Shown: positions 58,642 to 64,000 of the stretch, in pieces
How positions within the stretch are numbered: the stretch's first letter is position 1
How the letters are laid out: each line of letters begins with the position of its first letter
NCBI GenBank assembly: GCA_003649445.1
Contig: QMRV01000006.1
Location: 5,466 to 69,465, forward strand
DNA: 64,000 nucleotides
Direction: 5' to 3'
Origin: Thermoprotei archaeon
Lineage (GTDB): Archaea > Thermoproteota > Thermoprotei > Thermofilales > B15-G2
The notes under the pieces: generated by a model
Seen by the model: the letters and a program-made list of their open reading frames with translations, nothing else
What the model was told of the DNA's origin: nothing
Database searches by the model: none
Translations under genes and position numbers: made by a program

Positions 58642-59554
58642 TTTCAGTCTTCTTGCAATACTCGGCTAAAAAGCATTCTCTACAGAGTCCCTTTTTACAG
58701 TACAACTTATCGTGAATATAGAAAATTGTCTGAAGCCATCCAGAGAGCCTGCCGAATGTTTTTACAAATACGCTTCTTAAACACTCTTCAGCTAGCGGAC
58801 ATTCTATACACGTATTTTTTAAACAGTAGTTTTTCTGCGGCAGTTTGCTATAAGATACTAAGTCGAGTCTATTGACCATTGTAACTAAATGCTTGTCGCA
58901 GGGCACAGACATTTCGTCAACAGCGACAAAGAGCAGATAAGCGTCAGCTATTTTAGGTCCACATCCCCAGCACTTTAGTAGCTGCTTTCTTATATCCCAC
59001 GAGTCCCTAGTTAAGTCTTCTTCATAAGGCTTAACGTATTTCAGATAGTCGCTTAGAGCTCTGGGGAGCTGCTTTAGCTGAAAACTGTTTCCTATAACTT
59101 TCATATCTATTCTCAAAATTCTTGAAATATCTCCTTCAGAGACCTTCCATATTCTTTTGCACCATTTTATGACATTAACATGAAAATTAGTAGTTTTAGA
59201 AAGAAATATTGATATAAACATATATACTCTATCGAAGGGGTTAACGGATAAACTTACTTCGGAGTAACGACTTATAATAGCCTTTACTATTTTCAGTAGT
59301 CTTCCTTTTAGGTAAGCCATATATTTTTCAGGATAAAACCACTCGCCAGTGAGATAATGCATTAATTTCTCGCTTATATCACTTATTATTTCTGTCGGCG
59401 AAATAACCGTTAACAGTTTACCGGAATCTTTGCCTATTACTTTCAAGTACTTATTCTCATCTATTCTGTCTAATAGCACAAGATTAAATGAAGGATAAAG
59501 TGTTAGGTTTAAATTAATTGGCCTAGATAAAGTGTATTTTCGTAAATATTTCAT
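58634..59554 (-). CDS. HhH-GPD DNA glycosylase with two Fe-S-type cysteine clusters
   Basis: The 306 residues combine an AlkA/OGG-like N-terminal beta domain with an HhH-GPD core: CWGCGPKIADAYLLF at 195-209 with Lys201, then VPCDKHL with the catalytic Asp220. An EndoIII-type cluster follows, C244-x4-C249-x2-C252-x5-C258, and, unusually, a second one with the same spacing at the C terminus (C286, C291, C294, C300). The damaged base removed cannot be predicted. One gene after RNase HII and the 148-residue protein on the same strand. Confidence 0.8.
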   Translation of the reverse strand: MKYLRKYTLSRPINLNLTLYPSFNLVLLDRIDENKYLKVIGKDSGKLLTVISPTEIISDISEKLMHYLTGEWFYPEKYMAYLKGRLLKIVKAIISRYSEVSLSVNPFDRVYMFISIFLSKTTNFHVNVIKWCKRIWKVSEGDISRILRIDMKVIGNSFQLKQLPRALSDYLKYVKPYEEDLTRDSWDIRKQLLKCWGCGPKIADAYLLFVAVDEMSVPCDKHLVTMVNRLDLVSYSKLPQKNYCLKNTCIECPLAEECLRSVFVKTFGRLSGWLQTIFYIHDKLYCKKGLCRECFLAEYCKKTETR

Positions 59555-59569
59555 ATATTTTAATTAAAT

Positions 59570-60016
59570 TTACTTATAAATTTTATTCTTTATATCTAAT
59601 AGCATTTTATAGAATATAGTTACTTCGCTTGATGTTATGATGTACTTGTCTTCTTTTATACTTAGAGCTAAGTCTGAAATAGAATTATCTCTTTCTATTA
59701 GCACTCCTCCTTCACTTACTTTATAACCTCTGTAAAGAACTTTTCTTATTTTAGCTAAGGCAAGTATCTTCTTGTACTCTGGATCATGTAAACTAGAAAG
59801 GTATTTTTCATATTCTTCGGGGTCCTCTCCTTTTTTAGCTGTTATTAGTTTTGCCAATATTTCTGCATACTCTGAGATATACTCAATAAAATCTATTATA
59901 GCATAGGGCTTGTCTTCGTCTGAAGACGAAATAACTCCTTCATAGGCTTTTTCAACACGTTTCCACGATCTCTTTAACGCATGTCTAAGTGGTGATATTT
60001 TATACATTTTCTCCAT
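59570..60016 (-). CDS. small helical protein, unknown
   Basis: The 148 residues are helical and charged, with no motif I recognise. KRSWKRVEKAYEGVISSSDEDKPYAIIDFIEYISEYAEIL is a long helix-turn-helix pair. It may be a HEPN-like or TPR-like bundle, but the usual R-x4-6-H is absent. It lies between the glycosylase gene and RNase HII on the same strand, 15 bp from the former. Confidence 0.58.
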   Translation of the reverse strand: MEKMYKISPLRHALKRSWKRVEKAYEGVISSSDEDKPYAIIDFIEYISEYAEILAKLITAKKGEDPEEYEKYLSSLHDPEYKKILALAKIRKVLYRGYKVSEGGVLIERDNSISDLALSIKEDKYIITSSEVTIFYKMLLDIKNKIYK

Positions 60017-60080
60017 GCTAATTTCTTTATTAACGGTAATAAGTGTTTAGGAAAATACACATGTTAATCGGTTGCATAGT

Positions 60081-60755
60081 TTATAGTAAATAATATGTAG
60101 AAGTATATTTTAGTATATTTTGTGATGATATAGGCTCTTTTATTGTTTTCCATGATATTCTAAAGAAATTTTTGTTTTTTGCTACTATTTCTAAGTTTTT
60201 TATAAAATTCTTAGTTATAGGATCTGAAGGATACCCAGAACCTAACTCACCTAAAAACCGCTTAATTGAAGATATGAGAGAATCTCTCATAACTTTAGCT
60301 ATAATGGATGCAGCTGACACAGGAAGATACTTCTCATCAGCCTTATGCTCACATATTATTTTCACATTTGTTTGTTTAAGTTTATTTTCTATTCTTCTTT
60401 GGAATTTTCTGCTATTTATAGACGCTGCGTCAATATATATTATATCGGGCTTAAGTTCATTTATTGCTTGAGAAAAAACATTTGCCTCTAATTCAGTTAA
60501 AGACTCTCTGCTATTTACATAATAGTCGATTGTAGGTGGGTTCACTATAATTATAATAGTTTTTTCTACATTTTCTATTATTTTATGGAAAAGTTTTTCT
60601 CTAGTTTTAGGTAATAATTTTTTCGAGTCTTTGACGTTTAGCTTGAATAGCAGACTAAGATCTTCCTCTTTCAGGGCTACGGCTGCTACCACCATTGGTC
60701 CTACTACCGGCCCTCTTCCAGCTTCATCTATACCTACAACTCTTTTACTATTCAT
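60081..60755 (-). CDS. rnhB: ribonuclease HII
   Basis: RNase HII removes ribonucleotides from DNA and RNA primers. The core starts VVGIDEAGRGPVVGPMVVAA with the first two acidic residues (DE), and later IIYIDAASIN and HKADEKYLPVSAASIIAKVMRD supply the others. I set the start at ATG 60755 (MNSKRVVGIDEAG) because the farther ATG at 60788 would overlap the upstream gene by 41 bp; the chosen start leaves an 8 bp overlap. Length of about 224 residues is normal. Confidence 0.93.
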   Translation of the reverse strand: MNSKRVVGIDEAGRGPVVGPMVVAAVALKEEDLSLLFKLNVKDSKKLLPKTREKLFHKIIENVEKTIIIIVNPPTIDYYVNSRESLTELEANVFSQAINELKPDIIYIDAASINSRKFQRRIENKLKQTNVKIICEHKADEKYLPVSAASIIAKVMRDSLISSIKRFLGELGSGYPSDPITKNFIKNLEIVAKNKNFFRISWKTIKEPISSQNILKYTSTYYLL

Positions 60756-61419
60756 AATTTCTAGGCACATAGAGTATAAAGCTGGCACTAAAAAGTCCTT
60801 CTAATATCGCAGTAGCCTGTATGGCTATATCTACTGCTTTAAGTAAATCATCTCTAGACGTATCAATTTGCAAATTCAATACTTTTGACAATTTTCTTTT
60901 TATGTTCTTTGTATTTTCCTCGTAACATACTAGGTACACTTTACTTACATTTAATTCATTTAATTTCTTTATTTTATCTACTGTTTCAAATAAGTATTGA
61001 GAAGAATCAATATTAAAGTAAAACTGACCATTAAAGAATGTTAAATTTATACTATCATTAAGTTTAAAAAATATATCTCTATATTGAAATACTTTCGGCA
61101 TAATGTTATTAAAGAAGAAAAGTGGTTTTTTAGTTTCATTTGATATATTTAAATCATTTTCAGCTAAATAGCTTCTCTTGAATAATACTACATAATCTAT
61201 TATTCTTTGCACTATACTGTTTAATTTATTTATATGTTTTATAGGTCCTGTTTCTAGAACATTTATTTTAAATTTCTCTCTGTAGTACGCTATATCAATA
61301 ACAAAATATTTATCTGGTATTAGATTTGAAAGCACTAAAAAACATTTCTCTGACTTTAGAAAAGGTTCTATTAGTTTAAGTGCCCGAAGTTTCTTCAAGT
61401 TTCTGTGGTTCATATTCAT
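60748..61419 (-). CDS. unknown alpha/beta protein
   Basis: The 223 residues alternate beta and alpha elements (KCFLVLSNLIPDKYFVIDIAYY, INLTFFNGQFYFNIDSS). No signal peptide or membrane helix; no motif recognised. It overlaps the metallopeptidase gene by 44 bp upstream and RNase HII by 8 bp downstream. The start is uncertain because of the long upstream overlap. A/T-rich codons (Asn, Lys, Ile) are more frequent here than in the genes to the left. Confidence 0.5.
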   Translation of the reverse strand: MNMNHRNLKKLRALKLIEPFLKSEKCFLVLSNLIPDKYFVIDIAYYREKFKINVLETGPIKHINKLNSIVQRIIDYVVLFKRSYLAENDLNISNETKKPLFFFNNIMPKVFQYRDIFFKLNDSINLTFFNGQFYFNIDSSQYLFETVDKIKKLNELNVSKVYLVCYEENTKNIKRKLSKVLNLQIDTSRDDLLKAVDIAIQATAILEGLFSASFILYVPRNYE

Positions 61420-62971
61420 GGTTTTCAGTCATTCTTACTGAAATGTATATCACTAATATTATTAGCGCTGCTACTATAATTGAGTTAGGATAAGCTGCTA
61501 TGAATGCTAATGCCATAAAGTATAGGGACTGTATTAGTTCTCCTGAGTAAAACGCATTCTTTGAGCATTCAATAAACTTAGATGCATAATTATAGTTTGA
61601 AGACCCAAATATTCTGTTCACTTTATACTCTTTCAGTATTATTGAATAGCGTGCTTTCGTTTTTGATATGCGGAAGCCCCACTCGAGGAATAGGTTTGTT
61701 AAGTCTTCTCCTGCTGCCTCAGATAATGCGTCCACGAGTTCTTCATTAGTATTTATCTCGCCTTTAGACACTATCACTTTGAATACTTTAGAGTAGTACG
61801 TGAAGTTACCATAATTATTCCCTAGTGTTAGGACTATGTAGTATGATAATGCATAGTAAAGGAATATATTGCTCGGTCTTTTCAATACTGACCAGTACTG
61901 TATGAAACCTATTTTCTTTGAAGTACTTAAGTACTCTTCCGCATTCTTTACTAAATCCTCGTGTCTATAAATTGCTCCACTTAAATTGAAATAGTATAGA
62001 CATAGGTGTATGCTAAAGTAATCGGCGCACCCTTCATGGAACCACAATAGAGAGTAGGGATTTACTCCAGCTCTCCATAGGAAGTGGTGTACTAATTCGT
62101 GTAGAGCTATTTGCTCAAAGAAACCCTTTTTAGTTCTTATCCAGAGAATATTCAAATAAATGTCTCCTAGTTTTTTAGCCTTTAATGGCACATATCCCAT
62201 TATACTTACTTCCTCTAGTGAAGGTGCCTTGAATCTAACTGTAATATTGTCTAAGTCTACATGGAAAATTTCTCTCAGTATCGGATATGCTTTCTGGTAT
62301 GTTTTTATTATTCTATTTGCTATACTGATATAGCGTGGATGAGTTATAATATTTACTTTAATTATTTTACCTGAGTATTTAATTTCGCTATTTACTTCAG
62401 TTAACTGAGTCTCATTTATCGCATAGTGAATCATTATTCTTAGGGGCGTTACTTGCGGAATATAATTGAGTACGAGGTATTTACCCTCTACCTTTCTTGA
62501 AGATATTTTGGGATAAGTTTCAATAACACTTATGTAAGCTGGCAAATATACTCTTATTAATCCTCTCATTTTTTCATCGAAATATACTAATGGCGACATA
62601 AAAAACGCTGTTTTTTGACCTATAAGTGAAGCATAAGTGAAATAGTAACTTATTTCGATTCTAAGTGGTCCCTTAAAGTGAAAAGAATAATTGTTGTAAA
62701 AAACATAGTTTGTCGTTACTTCTTTACTATCGGTAATAATTCCCTGCTTTATGCTCATTTTCCAGGTTATATTGTTAGGCAGATATAACCACGTAGCCCC
62801 TGACTGAAGAGGAATATCTATTTCTATTTTAATTTGAGCATCTCCTTGATCGTTTACAAAGAAATCGTAAATAATGGTACCCATCTCGCTCAGAACAGTT
62901 TTCTGCTGTGTAGTTAAGGGAACAATTACTATGATTAAGATAAGAGCTAACGCAAGACCTTTTTTCTGCAC
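61376..62971 (-). CDS. secreted M1-like zinc metallopeptidase with C-terminal membrane anchor
   Basis: The 531 residues start with a signal-type hydrophobic helix (4-19), carry a beta-rich N-terminal domain and then the gluzincin motif H291-E292-L-V-H295 with Glu313 18 residues on (WFHEGCADY), as in M1 aminopeptidases. A single helix at about 495-513 anchors the C terminus, leaving a short charged tail inside. The catalytic domain thus faces outside. It probably processes peptides at the surface; substrate unknown. Confidence 0.8.
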   Translation of the reverse strand: MQKKGLALALILIIVIVPLTTQQKTVLSEMGTIIYDFFVNDQGDAQIKIEIDIPLQSGATWLYLPNNITWKMSIKQGIITDSKEVTTNYVFYNNYSFHFKGPLRIEISYYFTYASLIGQKTAFFMSPLVYFDEKMRGLIRVYLPAYISVIETYPKISSRKVEGKYLVLNYIPQVTPLRIMIHYAINETQLTEVNSEIKYSGKIIKVNIITHPRYISIANRIIKTYQKAYPILREIFHVDLDNITVRFKAPSLEEVSIMGYVPLKAKKLGDIYLNILWIRTKKGFFEQIALHELVHHFLWRAGVNPYSLLWFHEGCADYFSIHLCLYYFNLSGAIYRHEDLVKNAEEYLSTSKKIGFIQYWSVLKRPSNIFLYYALSYYIVLTLGNNYGNFTYYSKVFKVIVSKGEINTNEELVDALSEAAGEDLTNLFLEWGFRISKTKARYSIILKEYKVNRIFGSSNYNYASKFIECSKNAFYSGELIQSLYFMALAFIAAYPNSIIVAALIILVIYISVRMTENHEYEPQKLEETSGT

Positions 62972-63091
62972 ATCTTTAGGTATATTACCTCTTATTTTAG
63001 CTTATCTAATATACACTAGATCTCATGTAAATAAATAAAAGGCTGGCAGAAAAAATATCTGTTCCAACACTAGTTAGGTAAATAGTGTAGC

Positions 63092-63532
63092 ATGCGATGG
63101 GATTTAGAAAGAAGATATAGAATCACACCATTTATTGATAAAATAGTTGAACTGATTGTCAATTGTATTTTAGAGCTAAATAATTATTCCGATAGCATTC
63201 AACTTGATGTCACTGGACATAAACAAATATACATAGGTGAGAGAATTTTTAAGGTAAATCTAATCGAAAAAACAAATGAAGAAGCATTACTAAACTTTAA
63301 AGTAATTTACTATTTTACAGATAATTATGGCTATAAACGGCAAGCTAAACCAGATGATTATATTATAAAGATAATTGCCAGAAAAAATAGTAGTGGCTTC
63401 CATATACTTATTAGACAGAAGAGTGGAATAGGTAGAGTTACACCAGAAGTAATATGTTATTATATAGATAAAAAAATTGCTCAAAGATTAAAGCGTAGAA
63501 TAAAAAATTTAAAAATAACTAGAGAAAATTAA
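63092..63532 (+). CDS. unknown basic protein
   Basis: The 146 residues are basic with mixed beta and helix (LDVTGHKQIYIGERIFKVNLIEKTNEEALLNFKVIYYF) and a Lys/Arg-rich C-terminal helix (KKIAQRLKRRIKNLKITREN). No signal or membrane part and no recognised family. Its stop overlaps the end of the convergent pilin-like gene by 4 bp. A TATA-like element is not clear upstream. Confidence 0.5.
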   Translation: MRWDLERRYRITPFIDKIVELIVNCILELNNYSDSIQLDVTGHKQIYIGERIFKVNLIEKTNEEALLNFKVIYYFTDNYGYKRQAKPDDYIIKIIARKNSSGFHILIRQKSGIGRVTPEVICYYIDKKIAQRLKRRIKNLKITREN

Positions 63533-63783
63533 CATCCTTTGCATTTACTAATCCCTCCTAAGATATTATTCCAGAGAGTATCTAGGTCATCCCTTAGCAC
63601 TTCGACTAGGAATTTCTCAAGAGATTTATCCTGACCAATGAGTAAGTCTTTTAGGTTTGTGAAAATCCCACTCGCTATAGCTATTAAGACTGCTAAAGCC
63701 ATCACTGCTAGAGCTAGGAGTAAGCCTTCTTCGAGTAACTGAGCTCCCCTTTTATTAAATATTCTCTTGAGTATCTTTACCAT
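63529..63783 (-). CDS. class III signal peptide (pilin-like) protein
   Basis: The 84 residues contain a class III prepilin signal: basic residues then RG at 12-13, cleavage before A14, Glu at +5 (AQLLE) and one long hydrophobic helix (19-40). Such proteins are processed by a prepilin peptidase and assembled into type IV pilus-like structures. The mature tail is short (about 45 residues) and ends CKGC, suggesting a disulfide. It could be a minor pilin. Confidence 0.72.
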   Translation of the reverse strand: MVKILKRIFNKRGAQLLEEGLLLALAVMALAVLIAIASGIFTNLKDLLIGQDKSLEKFLVEVLRDDLDTLWNNILGGISKCKGC

Positions 63784-63810
63784 ATTTCCCCGTAGTATTG
63801 TTCCATGCCA

Positions 63811-63999
63811 TTAATATCTTTCAGAGAGGGGGCGCAGACAGTAATCTTTGCGAAGTACCGCTATATACTTAATTTTTATATTTTTATCATTTAATAAAGC
63901 GCCTAAAAAATAATCATTTACTATTATTTTAATAATAATTGTTATATTTTCATTTTTATTCTCAATTTTTATTTTATTTCTCATCAATACTATATTCAC
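63811..63999 (-). CDS. possible AT-rich gene end running off the window
   Basis: A frame of 62 residues on the minus strand reaches the edge (GTG at 63999). It is very Asn/Ile/Lys-rich for most of its length and ends RKDYCLRPLSERY. It lies 27 bp upstream of the pilin-like gene on the same strand. It may be the C-terminal part of a longer protein, or chance coding in AT-rich DNA. No family recognised. Confidence 0.25.
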   Translation of the reverse strand: MNIVLMRNKIKIENKNENITIIIKIIVNDYFLGALLNDKNIKIKYIAVLRKDYCLRPLSERY

Positions 64000-64000
64000 C

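Noticed and set aside
1..64000. CRISPR arrays, insertion sequences, inteins
   Set aside because: I saw no regularly spaced repeats and no transposase or Cas protein. RadA and the GTPase read through without an insertion.

Overview
The window is AT-rich archaeal DNA, most likely from a thermophilic member of the TACK group (Thermoproteota-like). Pointers are ribosomal protein eS25, a PCNA clamp, RadA, archaeal CDP-archaeol synthase, GTP-dependent dephospho-CoA kinase, tungsten aldehyde:ferredoxin oxidoreductases, many leaderless genes with a TATA box 25-30 nt upstream, and several C/D-box small RNAs. I cannot name the genus. Genes are densely packed on both strands, often with start/stop overlaps. 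I saw no insertion sequence, CRISPR array, intein, rRNA or tRNA gene.

Layout. 1-6000: a truncated gene, a cis-prenyltransferase, a thioredoxin-like membrane protein, a nitroreductase, a 30-residue membrane peptide, eS25, a charged coiled-coil protein and a radical SAM protein. 6000-10700: a cassette of a membrane-anchored HTH regulator, a small membrane protein, a MoxR-type AAA ATPase and a VWA protein, closed by a second membrane HTH regulator. 10700-14060: an overlapping minus-strand operon with RadA, a SWIM zinc-finger protein, a C2H2 zinc-finger coiled-coil protein and three unknown proteins. 14100-16160: two tandem eIF2B/ribose-1,5-bisphosphate isomerase paralogues sharing exactly identical DNA tracts. 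16150-31700: RNA modification (NSUN-type m5C methylase, Tpt1/KptA, TruA, a PUA protein), DNA repair (endonuclease IV, PCNA), lipid synthesis (CarS), nucleoside catabolism (DeoC, a phosphoribosyltransferase), radical SAM enzymes, a macrodomain protein and C/D sRNAs.

32000-42060: a radical SAM/HhH protein, Trm5-type methylase, a ferredoxin plus aldehyde:ferredoxin oxidoreductase pair, a glyceraldehyde-3-phosphate:ferredoxin oxidoreductase (GAPOR) and a GlcD/HdrD-like FAD plus Fe-S dehydrogenase pair. This block is the redox core of the window. 42060-57800: a BadF-type kinase, THUMP methylase, B3/B4 domain protein, CoA biosynthesis, a GTPBP1-like GTPase, ribose-5-phosphate isomerase, a DUF92 protein, a NapH-like Fe-S membrane protein and succinyl-CoA synthetase (sucCD). 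57800-64000: a KaiC-like ATPase, a HhH-GPD DNA glycosylase with two cysteine clusters, RNase HII, a secreted M1-like metallopeptidase and a class III signal-peptide pilin-like protein.

The best leads for something new are: the RadA/SWIM/C2H2 operon with its unknown partners; a promoter-driven, GC-rich RNA of about 150 nt at 53101-53252 that folds into four helices and matches no class I recognise; two tandem C/D sRNAs fused to the 3' end of a phosphoribosyltransferase gene; gene conversion between the two isomerase paralogues; and the glycosylase with a duplicated Fe-S motif.
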